This document shows, piece after piece, positions 12,201-25,730 of a stretch of 64,000 bases of DNA. Source of the DNA: Monomorium pharaonis (Eukaryota > Arthropoda > Insecta > Hymenoptera > Formicidae); NCBI RefSeq assembly GCF_013373865.1, contig NC_050473.1:7079710-7143709 (forward strand), in the 5' to 3' direction. Every line of letters starts with the position of its first letter. The stretch's first letter is position 1. A program made the position numbers and the translations under genes. A model generated the notes under the pieces. The model was given only the letters and a program-made list of their open reading frames with translations. It ran no database searches and was not told the DNA's origin.

Positions 12201-15200
12201 GTCTAAAGTTCCGAAAGCGTTATCGTTTATTGATTACATTAATCTGAAATCTCAAGAAAATATCATAGTACAAGATTTATCCATTTATTTCCCGTCGCAA
12301 ACGGATTTTGAAAGTACGCTCGCCGACTTAACTTCAATTTGCAATGAGCCAAATGAAATCTCTAAATCTCTTCTTAAGTTCGTTGTATAATGCAAAAAAA
12401 AGAACAGATTAATATACGTCGATTCGCGCTTTCGGACTCGCGTCGGATTTAAGAGAAAGCTTAGTCGGTAGATATCACGCGGAAAATTTTGAAAATTTGC
12501 GTAGCTCAACTTGCATTTCTCTCTTCGGGTGCAGATGATGGCAAGGGGATGAAGACGAAGAAGAAGGGGGGAGGGAAAAACAGGAAGAATAAAAAGAGAG
12601 AAGGAATCATTCACACGTCGGTGTGTGCTAAAGTAGATTGGGAGGGGGGAGTCCATTTTGCGTATGAAAGGATGCATACTGAATAATTTCCAAAAGTTGC
12701 CGCTTTATGTAAGACTGCTTTAGTGAAACAAAGAAATATATCGCAGAGACAAAAAGTATAAATTATCGATAAATATAGGGCGACGCGCCGTGGTGCTGGG
12801 CGGAGCACTGGGACGCGCGATGTTGGGATCGTATTAAATCCACAATTCGCACATATATATTTGTATATTGCAAATATATTATATATAGTTATTTATGTAT
12901 AATAAAATTATGCCTTCCGAAGGAACTCGTAATGTAACATTAAATTCAAATTAATGATTGAGTTGGAAGTTATGACTTTTGAAGCTTTTTGGCACTTGAA
13001 TCTGCTACGACAGTCGATTTCATTGTTTATATGTATCTTTTCTATAGATATATATATATTTCTCATTTGCACTTGGCAAATCTTAATTTTTACTTCTCTC
13101 GTGAATCGGTACTGCCATTTGGTGCGAGCTGGCCAACTCGCGATCCAACTTCGTGCGTTCCCAAGGTTTCGCCGGTTGATTCGTACTGATTAGAAAAAAA
13201 TGGTGTTATTAGATTTTAGAAATTGATGAGATATATATAAAGTATATATGCGATATTCATTACGGCGGCCTCGGACCGCGGAGTAAACGTGGATTGGGAT
13301 TTCTTTTCTTCGCTCCCTTGTGGAGATGTGTGCATTTGAATTTCACGTTAAATGTGCACGATGTATGTGCCCCTGTTTTTTTTTTTTACTCGTCGAAGGA
13401 GACGCATTTTCCGCCAGTTTAACGCCTCTCGATCCACTTTCATTCTACGGTCGCAACGCGATTGCAAAGCTGTACACATGCGGAGATATATACATACGCA
13501 TACGTGTATATTATATATGCACAGAATAAATAATATACATGCATGCGTACGCGTAATATATATGTATATGTATATATTATTTATTACGCGCGATGACTTG
13601 ACTATTTTTTGTATTATTATTACTACTACTACTACTATTACTACTACTACTGTTTTATGGTTATTTGTTATACTTCACCCGGGACATTTTGAGCGGATTC
13701 TTGAGCGCGTGTTTGAGGAGAAGCGTCCGAGCCTTTGCAAGTCTTACACGGTGAGAAACGTCGTTTTCCTTCCTTCTCGCGGCATCAATCCTTTCGATAA
13801 AGGTCAGCACGGTGTATCAATTAAAATCGCCACGTATGCCTCGTGTATGGAAATCATTTTCTCGGCGATACGCGTCGAAGATCGTTAATAATTTCTAGAG
13901 ACTGACATAAAAATTTAAATTACTTGCATTCGTTTTTGAAGCACTTGAAAACGGGAAAGGTGAAGAGAGGTTTCTTTTCTCGCGGTAGTAAAACTTGCCG
14001 TTACTTCGACGAAGCCCAGCCGTCGTCGATCGCGCTTACGTACTTTCTCCTCAGTCACGACTATTGAATATCACTGCCAAAAGCCCACGATTACGATAAA
14101 GCAACAAGAAAAAAGTAGCATAGAACGGCCCGATCGGATCCTTCATGGCGGCGCGCTCGGATCAAGCCGTTTCAATCCGATCTCCCCCTTTACACATACA
14201 CACTATCTTTCGAGTCTACATTGACATATTTATCTTTCGTCGGTTAGCGGCTTTCATTGTTGAGGGAAACCGTTTCTTTCTTTTTCTTTTTTCGTAGGAC
14301 TTTGGCGTCAACGACGATACTGATTCGCGCCAATGCGTGAATTCTATCCGGCTTTTCTGCGGCATAGGATGAACGAAGTAATATTTACAAAGTCGCGTTT
14401 CCGGCATTTTTCCTCGGTGAAAAATGTCAGAGAATCCTCGCAGCAAGTCTTAATACACAAGTTGGGGCACAGAAATACAGTGCAGTGATTCCTGCACGTG
14501 TATATGTACGTGCATAAATCGGAAATCAATAATAACTCTGCTCTTTGCTGTTCAAGATTTGAACTTTATCATCGGCTTTATCATTGTGCCAAAATTGTTT
14601 CAGTAAGACACAAACTATCTGTGTTCTTTGTCCACGATTATCCGTTTATCCTACGCGAGATGTATATTTTTAATTTTACGATTCGCTAGAAGATTTGATT
14701 AAGAGGAAGCATTGGCACGAAATCGAAATTAATTGATGAAGATGAGGAATCATTTTTGCGGGGACGGAAGTTGCCGTATCGTCGTCGATTGCTAATTATC
14801 CGTGAATTTCGTGATCGAGGAGAGCAAAAATGAGAAGATGGATGCACATTCCATGCGTAATGATTATACATAATATATAAAATAATCTGTTAGAATTCGA
14901 TAGGGAATTAACATACACAACATACACACAAACAAACAAAAAAACACACGGAACATATTGCGCGCGCCATATTGCACTGGAAAATTATAAATGAAGTTTT
15001 TGAATCTTACAATAGACCTCGGTTTATCATTATTATGTATCGTGATTTTTATGCCATGTTCAATAAATGAGTTTTAAACAGCTTACATTGACCAATTCTT
15101 TATTCCCTATATTCTTATCCTTATTTATGATTATATTTAAATCTTATACAGTTAAATATCATTCGAAATGAGTGAAATACAATTGTAATGAAGAATAAAA

Positions 15201-18200
15201 ATTAAGCCTAGTGAATAAAAAAAAAAAATGTTTTGAAATATGGTGACAGGTGAAAAAGCCGCAGTAAATTTCGACTAAAATTTTCTGTTGCATTATTGAA
15301 TAAAATTGTGAGCTGTATGAAATCGTTATTATCTATCATGTTTATGCGGTTTTACGCAACTTTTTTTTTTTGAAGAAGGAAATAGGAAATTTTCAATGAT
15401 TAATGTTTATGATATGCAATGTTAAAGAATATTATACTTAATTACTCGATCCTTGAATTTATTTTTTTTATTAAAAATATGAAGAATATGAAGTGCATTG
15501 CATGACTTGCACTGAACACGTAATGCGATAAAGTAATTGTGAAGAAGAACATGTTCTCAGTATCTCGATATCTGTGACTCGATATCGACTGATTCATTCG
15601 CGATATATTCGAATGGCATGAGTCATCATATCGATGGTATCATTAAAGTACAATTTTTTGTATTCGGAAGATGACAATAAGAAGCTAATATGAAAACTCA
15701 TCTTGTGTATTTTGTGACATAAGATGAAATAAATCTTTTTTCTTTTTTTTTTTACAAGAAAATAATGTTACCTTTTGAAAACATTTTGATTTACAGTTTA
15801 GGGACTTTCTTTAATAAAAATACAAATTTTTCCTTGTATACAATTCAATTAAAAATAGCATGCTGTGACTTTGGTTGTTATTAGTTAAATTAATTAATTT
15901 GAAATACCGTATCATGTATTCGCCTCCCATTTATTTCATGTTCGGGATTTGTGTCGCTCATGCATTACGTTATCTTATTAATAGTTTCGCTTGCGTGATT
16001 CTGCATAATAAATTCACGCCGCGTAGGCGAGCTCAAATTTCAGTATTGCGACACGCGATATTTTACGCAAGCGGTAGTTACCGAGAAATTTATTGCCACT
16101 GGAAGCTATTCCTGCATTTACTTCGATTGCCGTAAAATGTACCTTTTAAACAATGTTTGTGCACACATGTGTGCTACATAATTCACAATACGAACAGTTA
16201 TTTTTCTAGATTTTAGTTTCTAGCCCAAGAATAATACAAGTGCGTTGAACTTGCTTTATAATATTTACGAAACGCCGGAAAGATTGCATCATCAAATGCA
16301 ACTCCGTATGAAAAGAAAGCTCGATGTAGAGAAATAAGAGAAAGTCCGAGTCGGTAGCATCTTCTCTTCGCTTTCATATACTATTTAAAAGATTTTTTTA
16401 TATACAATTAACATTTATACGAAAGTACAAGTATCAATATTATTTAAAATATTGTGTTAGTTTTAAGTTTTCAGATTTTTGCAAAATAAAAGAAAACTTT
16501 AATTTTACTCTTAAAACATTTAAAAAGGTAAAAATTAATATTATAAATGTATATGTGTATGCAAAAGCATAAATATTTTAGCTATATTAATATATAATTT
16601 GTACTACAATCAAAGTCTTATATTAAATAATAATTAACGATTGAAAATAAGTTTTTAGCCATTTAATTTCAGTAAAGGAAATATAATAAAGTAATATAAT
16701 CGTATCTCTGAGTTTATTTTATGTGTTTAATAAGATTTTAATTTTAAACTTGGAAAAATATAACATTAAGTATAAGATTGAATAAACACGACAAATAGAC
16801 GATGACACTTTCGAGAAGAAAAATTACCTTTGAATGAAAACCGTAAAAAGTACTATTAAAAAGATAGTCAATAATCCAACGACATTCTATGTCTGTTTTT
16901 GCTCCTAATCGGTTATTGTCCTTTGCGATTAAAATCTCTTGTGTTCAAGATAATAAAAAATTGCGAGTAGGCGAGATTAAATAGAAAAAAAGAAGAAAAT
17001 GCATAACACAGTCGACGTCAGATGAACGACGCAATGATGCGCGCGCGTCAGTCATTGCGGAACGTCAGGTAATAAATTCCCTACGCTCTCGTATTGCGAA
17101 ATGAGCCGCGATAATCTCTTATCGTCGCTAGCAACGCATTCCCCGTGACACAATTCGCGGACGCGTGAACGTTCCAGTTATCGCCGCGGCCAGCAGCGTC
17201 GTAACTTCGCATTATTGACAACAAAGCACGGTGGCGCAAACGCGACCGAAATATCTGTCGGGATATATTGTTATCGAGATCATCAGCAGTGATGAAAGCT
17301 CGATGATGATGATGCAACTCGGATCGATTTTTTTGCCGCGCGTTCGAGGATGCGTTAGCAAGCAATTTTAATTCGCGACGAGTTGCAAGATATTGCATGA
17401 CTAATTGTGATATCGCGAATACGATACGCGATTTGCGTGTGCGCGCACGCAATATCTCACACCTCGGCGTAGTTCATCAATAATCTGAGCAAAGTCGCGT
17501 TGCGACAGAATTTCGAAATATCGGGGTACTTAAAAATAAGCACGCGTAGCGCCAGAAGCATGACTTAAGCAAGTCAGTTTCGTCAGTGGCAAGATATTCG
17601 ATATGTGGAAAATTGAAAACACAATTCTTTTTTTTTTTTTTTTTAAGAGAAGGCGATAAAAAATTTACTTCTGAATTTTGTGAGCATGTGCATGAAATTT
17701 TGTCCCCGACTTTATTTGACAAGAGCTTTTGAATTTTTCGCAGCGAATACAATGTAGCTGAAAGAATTTTCACGTTTATTAAACAGCCATGTAATTGATA
17801 ATGACTGTTTTACACAAAAATTTATTTTAAATTTATATAAAAAGCTTTCGAGTTGACGATCAATCACGATTAATTTTTATTTTCTTGCATCACGTATCTA
17901 CAATAACAGAAATAGAAATTCTCAATTATATCGCCATTGTAATGATTTTTAAGTACGAACAGTTTTGTTCCCTCTCGCTATTGCCTTTTGTGGAACGAAC
18001 AAGAAAAGGAACGTGATTATATGTGCTGTACCACGTCGTAACATATACAGAATTGCTTACGCCAATGACTCCGCGAATGGAGATTTCCATCGCGAGAGGA
18101 CTGGCGCCTACAATGGTATGTCATTGTCTGAGTTATTCGCGGGAAATCTGCGTCTGCAAAAATAGCAATACATATGTACGTACGAGAGATGAATAAGGAA

Positions 18201-18700
18201 AAAGCAAAAGAGGATGACGTGGGGGTTAGCACGTGCGTCTTTACAGTTCGACAGTTGTGCAAAGGTTTTCGACGAATAAGATTGGACAATATTTCCTTCG
18301 AATTACAAACCCAATTCTATTTCTAATTAGAAACTCGATAATATTCAGAATTTATTTCAGGTCGTCAATTAATTTTTATTACCGATCTATTAGTACAATC
18401 GTTGCAAGTTATCGTGTAACTCGTATTCTAAGAAAATGTATGATTTATCTATTAATTATCTGGATGTGCGTACAAAAAGTTACGATAAATAAATTTTCTT
18501 GCTAAAAGATTGCTAGACTCATTTCTAGTTAAATACGGCACTGTATTTATCATATATAAGTAATATAAAGAGAAAATAATTTCTTTTAATTACATCGTTC
18601 ATTATAAATGGTAATTTAATTTTTAAAATTGACGCAAATCTTATGAGAAATCAAATTACGCCCGTAGTCTCAAAGCAATTTTTGTAAAACATCATTTATA
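9297..18700. other. Non-coding DNA with microsatellites
   Basis: No supportable gene is seen. The segment holds a GA-rich tract at about 9855-9890, poly-T and poly-A runs, AT-dinucleotide stretches at about 10970-11000 and 12150-12170, a long alternating purine-pyrimidine AT/CG tract at about 13480-13580, and a (TAC/ATT)n trinucleotide run at 13612-13651. Open frames at 12285-12686 and 13320-13888 overlap on several frames and look like chance. Confidence 0.6.
13612..13651. repeat. Trinucleotide microsatellite (ATT/ACT)n
   Basis: The run passes from TTATTATTATTAC into repeated ACTACTACT units with one ATT interruption. It is a simple sequence repeat directly visible in the sequence. Confidence 0.9.
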
Positions 18701-19082
18701 GCGTTTTCTACTGGGAAAACTGGTAGGTTTCGATGAAAACTCTACTAGCGCAATAATAGTGTGATTCAGTGGAACACATCATTAGACAGGTATAAAAACT
18801 AAGCAATTTCATTGTTATAAAGTTTACTAAAATAATGTAATAACATATACTTTAATGTAATACTTTAAAGCACGAACATAACATCAATTTTAATATGCAC
18901 TGGCACCTTCCACCGTCTCTCGAGACGGTGGAGCAAAAGTTGCACTCAGTGTAATTTTTTTGCATCAATTTTGTCAGTAAAACATTAAACACTGAAAATA
19001 TCTAAACTGATTTTCACAGTGGAACAATAAAATTGCACACAATCCGCACCAGTGTTGCACTAGTTTTCCCAGTAGAAAACGC
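18701..19082. mobile_element. MITE-like element, 382 bp, TA flanks
   Basis: The ends are inverted repeats of about 24 bp starting GCGTTTTCTACTGGGAAAAC, with one mismatch between the two ends. TA dinucleotides flank both ends (18699-18700 and 19083-19084), as expected for a TA target-site duplication. There is no coding capacity. Near its middle, at 18910-18931, a 10-bp-arm palindrome CCACCGTCTC / GAGACGGTGG stands out. Such structure fits a non-autonomous element of a TA-targeting DNA transposon such as the Tc1/mariner or related superfamilies, but I cannot assign the family. Confidence 0.75.
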
Positions 19083-21066
19083 TATTAATTACAATTATAT
19101 TTTTTATCTCCATCGTCAACTTTTTAAAAGGTCAAGCATCATCAGAGTGCTATTATCTCGAAATACAGTTTAACAAAAAGGTGACAAATTTCTCGGGGAC
19201 TAAATCTAATCCAATACTCAATCAAACGGAAGAGGGCGACCGATAAGAAATTCAACGCTGCGAGATGGGCAATGAATGTGAGATCCGCCATTTAATCGCC
19301 GCCGGCTGTTCAGTAATCTCGAGAGCGGAGAATGCCCCTCGCGCAGACCGGAGTCTGCATCCGCCGGCGGGAAGTTCATCAAGGTGCACGGGCGCCCACG
19401 TCCGTTTATCAAATCTCATTCTCGAGCGCGTTCATTCAGCTCCCACATGTATCATATCACGGACCAACACCTACACTTGAGCTCCACACTTGCACTTGCG
19501 TGGCGCCCTCCTCGTCCCGTTCGTCCCTCCTCTTGTGAATGATCCCTACTTTCTGCGCGTATTCCGCACCGGGCATAAATAAAAACCTCCATATACCGAA
19601 TACTTTCTTCGCGAATATTGCATTTTATCGAGTATCGCACGGGTGCGTTTGAAGAAAAGACAATTCACATATCTCTATTACATCTTCAATTTTTTGTCGA
19701 GTAGAGATAATGAGATATATTCACGAGTCGGTAACTTCAGAAATGCCTGATGAAAGTCACGTACATTTATGTGACGGGAAAAATGTTCCTATAGCTGTTG
19801 AACTGCAGCGTACTATGATTCACAGATTTCCCGCAGTCTCGAAATGCGTCGCAATTTTGAATAAACAGGTTTAGCCTTCGAGAGAGAGCGTCCTTGACCA
19901 GGGACTATATTCAGTTGTGACAGTTGTAACCGCGAGTAATCACTATGATATACATATACAGGATTGCGAGGTATTTGGAGTCACTAGTAGAAAATTAGCG
20001 AATAAACGTGAAATTACTTCATTGATCTGGAAAGTCTTTGGGAACACATTTTCTAAATATAAATTTACGTGACGCGATTAATTTTGTGTTTTATATGCAA
20101 AGTATACAGTAACTAAGTAATTATGCAAACTATATCTTATACTGTCACAATAATTTGATAGAATGTACCCCGGGGGTTAATTAGAGTGGAAAATTTTAAT
20201 AAATTGTCTTTTGCTGACCCGTTGTTACTGATCTTGGTAATTCGAATAATATTGATTTTGATATGAGTACATAAAAGTTTCATACACGTGCTAATTCAAA
20301 TTTAATACATTTCTGTTACTTAAAATTTTGATTGCTTGAAATAGTATTTAATGCGATTACATATATGTTTATATTCAAATAGTATCAGTTTATTATTCTA
20401 ATATTTTACAATTTGTAAAGTAGAAAAAAATGTAAAAAACATTTTTAATTTTGTTGGTGAGTTTTTCACACAAAATAATATTAATGTAAGAAAAATACAA
20501 GTACCACTCTAGGTCATATAAAATTCCCAATTAATTCCAGCGTATTCTATATGTACGTGCATCGAATGGCACCGGTTACAGATATCTCTCTCGCGCAGTA
20601 TTTAAAAATGAAATGAATTCAGGTCGGTGGACCTTCTGGGGCGGGCACGGAAATAGGAACGCCGATCAATACGCTCGTACGTCGTTACTATTTCCAAATG
20701 GTCACGAGTTATTCATAGTAACTGCCGTTTATCAGCGAATTAATTTGATTAACTCGCGCGAGAGGTAGCATGCACGTAAATGGGGATCGGCCACGTGTGA
20801 TAGAAAGGTTTAATTTTATGTGGGAGGATTCACAAACATGTTCTATAGCACGCACGTGCTTGCTGTAGTTGCCAATTAATTTAATACGTAAACATCAGTT
20901 CGTGATTTAATATACACTGTTAAATTCGAAATATTGATTTATATCCAATTATTTTTATGGTCATGGCGCCTCTACTGAATATGCCAATGTAACTAAAACA
21001 ATGGAAATAATTTAAATTTCAAGAAATATATTGAATTTTATTCAAATTTGTTACTTATATAGGTGT

Positions 21067-21098
21067 ATACACACACACACACACACATATATATGTGT
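21067..21098. repeat. (CA)n(TA)n microsatellite
   Basis: Alternating ACACAC passes into ATATATATG, and the tract is directly visible. Confidence 0.9.
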
Positions 21099-24000
21099 TA
21101 ATTATGGATACTACTTTTTTTAAACAATCACACTAATGATTAGATTAGATTATTTTTTTTACCATTTTCAAATAACAAGTTTTATCACACATAACCATTA
21201 ATAAAATAACAAAATGTTATTTATTTAATTACAAAACGTTTTGTTTTTAATTCTCTAATTTTTAACTGTGTGCGTCTGATAATAGAGATATTGTAACATA
21301 TTTTCAAAGACATAGGATATAAAAATATATATTTTTTATGCAATAAATTGATTAAATATTATGTTTTACAGAAAACACGATTAAAAATGAAAATGCTGTG
21401 ATATATTTTTATCAAAAGTATATTTTTGATTTGTCTAAAATAAATTTTTAATATCTTGTGTGCCCAGACACAATTAGTTTTGTAATTGCATATGACACAT
21501 GTATATTATCTTGTTTATTTATTATTTTGCCATACAATTTTACTATTTTTTAAATACAGATTTGAACATTATATTTGTGTAACAACAAATAAAGATAAAA
21601 TAAAATTGGCAATTCGTTGTAATTATATTTAAATATATTTTTTAGTCTCTCTAATTTTGTTAATAACAATGACTTTCAGTCAACTTTGACTTTAATACAA
21701 GTGACTTTAATACAAGCTTTTGATGGAAATATTGATAAGAGAATTTTACCTTTCTAATCGAGTTTTTTCTAAAAAGTTATTTAAATTTCTAACATAAAAA
21801 CTTCCAATATCCTGTGTTCAGATAATTAATGTCGTGAGTGTAATTTTAACATCATTTTATCTATGAAGAATCGATTTACTGTTAAAAAATCATTCTAAAA
21901 AAAAAGAAAAGAAAAATGAGGCACGTATCGTGAGCTGACTCGCTCTAAATTCGCGGAGTTTCTTCTGGAGTCCGTCGGAATTCGCGGGTTGGCGAACTTC
22001 CGTTATAAATCCTGGTGAACGCGTTTTATCAGGGCCTGCAACGAGAGTCTGTAAATACTGATTACATAATGACAGATGTGTTTACCGAGAAAGCTTTACG
22101 GAATTAACTGATAGTCGATGATTTACCGACCTCTCTCAAGGAAGCTTTTTTCCTCCCCCACCCTCTCTCGTTCTTTCAGCAGATTCGATTATCTCTCGCG
22201 CAGGAGGCGAGGGTAATCACGTCGAGTATCCTTCGTGAAACTTTCCACTACTGGCGACAGTCGGGGCTCCGTTTCTTTTTCATTTTTACGATCTTTTTTT
22301 CGCGCGCGCCGACGACGTCAATTATCTCATTGTAATACGTAACTTTGCAACGCCCATTATGCACGTTTACTCTCCCCGGGGTTATCGTCGGAGGTCTATC
22401 GCGTGCCGCGTACTTACGAGAAGAGGACAAGAGCCACACGGCGAGACATGCATACGCGTTCACAGCGAGCCATTATTATTATTAATGATTAATGACTTAC
22501 GCGACGTATCGGCTACTTTTTTATGCGATGCTCGCTTAACCCACTTTTATTTATCTTGTTGCGCAGATATTGCGCTGAATAATGCGCTAAGTATATTAAT
22601 AAACGTATACGAATCGTTTCATTTCTGAAATTTATTTATGAACTGTTTATAATGTAGGCTAAATTAAAAAAAAAATTCTTTTATGTATAATAAATGTAAC
22701 ATAAATAATGTATAAAGAAAAAATATAAATAATGCAACAATGACTAGAGCGAATGAAGTTAATTTAACTTCACGGCTTACAATTGCATTATTAAAACGTA
22801 TTATTATTGCTATTTGCATCGATTGCATAATTTATTCTGTATTGCCAAATATTAATACAATACAACGCGATAATGGGTTTTGTTTGATGTACTTTTTGCT
22901 GTTACATTTTTTGAAAATGGCTCAAAGATCTAAAGACGAAATACGTAAAACAATAAATCGAAGCGGAAGTTTATATTATAATAATTACTGTATCAAAAGT
23001 TAATATGTGGTGTTTACACTGAAATGTAGAATAAAGAGTAACTTTCTGGATTCAATCAATGAATTATCTCGTTTCTCGTATACTGATAATACTGTTTCAT
23101 ATTTGTCCAGTAATGAATTTCTGTAACTTTATCGTTATAAAAATAAAATGATAAACATGAGAAAAAATAACAGTACATTTTACATCAAATGTCACTTGAG
23201 ATTCGTATTAATTTATTTATTTACCTTGCTCATGCAAGATAAATAAAGGAAATAATATGTTTTTTTTCAACACAATAAAAAAAATGAATGAATCGATTAT
23301 TGTTTCCAACTTTTGCTGACCTTTAAGGAACATTTTATCAATAATTTAGATAAAATAAGCCTTATGGCTTATCACTTTGTCGACTTTTTATATCGCAATT
23401 TTATTACGATACAAGACACACTCAGAGTGCAAGTTTCAAAGAAGTAAAATTAACTCCGAGCGAGATTGCACTCGTCTCTTGTCACAAAATATTTATACAG
23501 AATTACTGATTATACTTTGATGTATATTTTTAGAAGATATAATTTTAGAAAAAAGTAGGAAAAAACGGTACACAAGTTGTATTAAAATCGCCCAAATTGT
23601 CGACACTACAATTTTCTTCTGCTATATACGTCTAAAAAATTTTTTTTAAGCATTTTTCACGGTTTGTTACACAATTCCACAAATAAATGGGAAATAAATT
23701 AGGATTATGTTTATATAATTTTTTTTTCGTTTCGCTTCAGAAATTAAGCTAATCTTTAAGGCATCGGCCGACAAGATTAGAAATCATTCGGTATTCCCAG
23801 CGCATATATCATATTCATTTAATTGATAAGTAAGCGCCGATGCGACAACTGACGCCAGCGTATACGAGGGCGAAGGTGGGCATGACTGAGCGCGTGTATT
23901 TATAGCGGCAGCCTCCTCCTCTCTTCGCTATGAAAATAAGCGCTTTTCCTGTTGTTCATGCCAGAGAAAAAGTGAGAGGGGAGGGGGGGGGGGATGAAGG

Positions 24001-24704
24001 CGTCACGTTTTCCTCCGGACTGCATCACTCGACTCTCACGCGATGCACGTCGCGCCGATCTGTTTACATTTTCCGAGCTTCACTTTGTCAGCCGGCAAAT
24101 ATCTAGCATCGTATGATAGAATGGGGTGCACTACGTTTCAGATCTCCGGATTCGCACAGCAACGCGTTCCAATACTGTTCCGATATAGCGATCTCTCGTC
24201 GAATATTATTTTCATGTCCGTGAAGTTTACGTAACGGAGTTTATAAGAGATTTCCTTTCATCGTTTTATAAATGAGATAGAGTATACGTTCGCTATTGTG
24301 AATGTATTCGTCGGTCATTCGGTAATCGACATATATAAAGTCGTAACGCGATTAAAACGCATTATAATGAAAAGTTATGAAAGTTGTTATGACAAAAAAA
24401 AAGTTATAATCTTTTGTTCTTTACGTTGTTATAACTTTTAATGAGTTTATTTATAATTAAGGGAAGTAAAAAAAAATTCTTTTAAAGAAAATTATATGTA
24501 TATATTGTATATTTTTTAAATATATTATTCCACTAATTTTTAAATAGCTTTCTACTAATATCGAAAAATCGATGAAAGGTTGTTTCCATTTTTTGAGTTT
24601 CTCAATGAAGTCTTAAGAATAAATTCTCTTTGATAAAAAAGAAGTTGTTTTCGAAACTATTTTATTAACAGGTATTATTTTTGGAGCGCCTTAACTTCAA
24701 GAGT

Positions 24705-24742
24705 ATGTGTGTGTGTGTGTGTGTGTGTGCGTGCGTGCGTGT
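24705..24742. repeat. (GT)n(GTGC)n microsatellite
   Basis: A pure GT run is followed by GTGC units. Confidence 0.9.
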
Positions 24743-25321
24743 AGACTCGATCTAACAATATATATGCAGATTAGAACTGACCGAGGCGCATCATGTGCCA
24801 AGGGTGCGAAGATTTGATGTAAACACGGAACGTGTTATTGTAGGAGTTGCGACGCGAATGGGTGTAAAAATAGTTGCGCTAATCTACTCGATGTTGGCGC
24901 CAACGAGCATCTTCATCACTATATCACGTTCGACGCAGAACAATTATAAATGTAACGTAGGCAGGACGGGACTGCGAGGGATTGCGAGCTTATCTGTTGT
25001 GCTGGAAGCGAATTTTATCTAAAGTGGCATAAATTTGTCGTACGTTGCTAAAAGCGTCGTCAAGTTTACTGTTACGCTTCGCAGCCTCGTGATTTAAATG
25101 CCAAGAATCGTAGATATCGTGTACCACAAATTTATCTAACCCTCAGCGCAGCCATGACCTTTCGAATCTCATGACATAAAACTGCTGCAAGTATCATTTA
25201 AAAAGTGTAGCCTTTTTCATACGTACAAAGTAGTGCAAATAAAGTTATTTTCTTACATATTATTTATTTGAGTAATATTACGATATAGTAAACAGAAATT
25301 GTTTTCTTTCTATTATATATA

Positions 25322-25492
25322 GACTGATAAAAAGGGATACTTGATTTAAATAAATAATTATTTCATAAAATTTTTATTAAAAAATCAATCTTTTAAACAA
25401 GTAAAGTTTAAACAAGTAAAGTATTATTAGTACTAGTTATTGGTATTATTTGAATAATTATTTATTTAAACAAACCATCTTTTCTGTCAGTG
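25322..25492. mobile_element. MITE-like element, about 171 bp, TA flanks
   Basis: The left end begins GACTGATAAAAAGGGATACT and the right end, read in reverse, begins CACTGACAGAAAAGATGG. Further in, both arms share TTTAAATAAATAATTATT. Both sides are flanked by TA. The inverted repeats are imperfect over about 40 bp. The terminal ACTGA resembles the neighbouring element at 25537, which suggests a related transposon source. Confidence 0.6.
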
Positions 25493-25536
25493 TAAAAAAT
25501 TGTCTCTCATATAAATAAAGTCTTAAATATTTCTTA

Positions 25537-25730
25537 CACTGAGAAAAAATGTTGTTAATTTGACTTAATTTTCCAACTAAATTAAATTTGGTCTATTCAA
25601 ATATTTATATATTTCAATTAACTATATAAATACTTGAAATTTGTATATTTAAGTGCATACATTCTTAAACTGACAAAATTTTAATTTAGTTGAAAAATTT
25701 CATCAAATCAACAATATTTTTTTCTCAGTG
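25537..25730. mobile_element. MITE, CACTGAG family copy 1 (194 bp)
   Basis: Terminal inverted repeats start CACTGAGAAAAAATGTTG on the left and, read in reverse, CACTGAGAAAAAAATATTG on the right. TA flanks both ends (25535-25536 and 25731-25732). The inner arms share TTTCCAACTAAATTAAAT-like sequence and its complement. A second copy with the same ends and interior lies at 31245-31433. It has no coding capacity. Confidence 0.85.

Larger units (their letters stand above)
19083..25321. other. Non-coding DNA
   Basis: A CpG-rich patch lies at about 19210-19560 and another at about 22140-22450. The rest is AT-rich. A pure (CA)n run lies at about 21067-21087, a G12 homopolymer at about 23984-23995, and a (GT)n/(GTGC)n microsatellite at 24705-24742. 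A foldback with 11-bp arms AAAAGTTATAA / TTATAACTTTT lies near 24400-24441. I see no exon with acceptable splice signals. Confidence 0.6.

Noticed and set aside
19745..19785. Second hammerhead-like arrangement (CTGATGA, 5-bp stem GTCAC/GTGAC, GGGAAAA)
   Set aside because: Extra bases separate the stem from both core boxes and there are no flanking stems.
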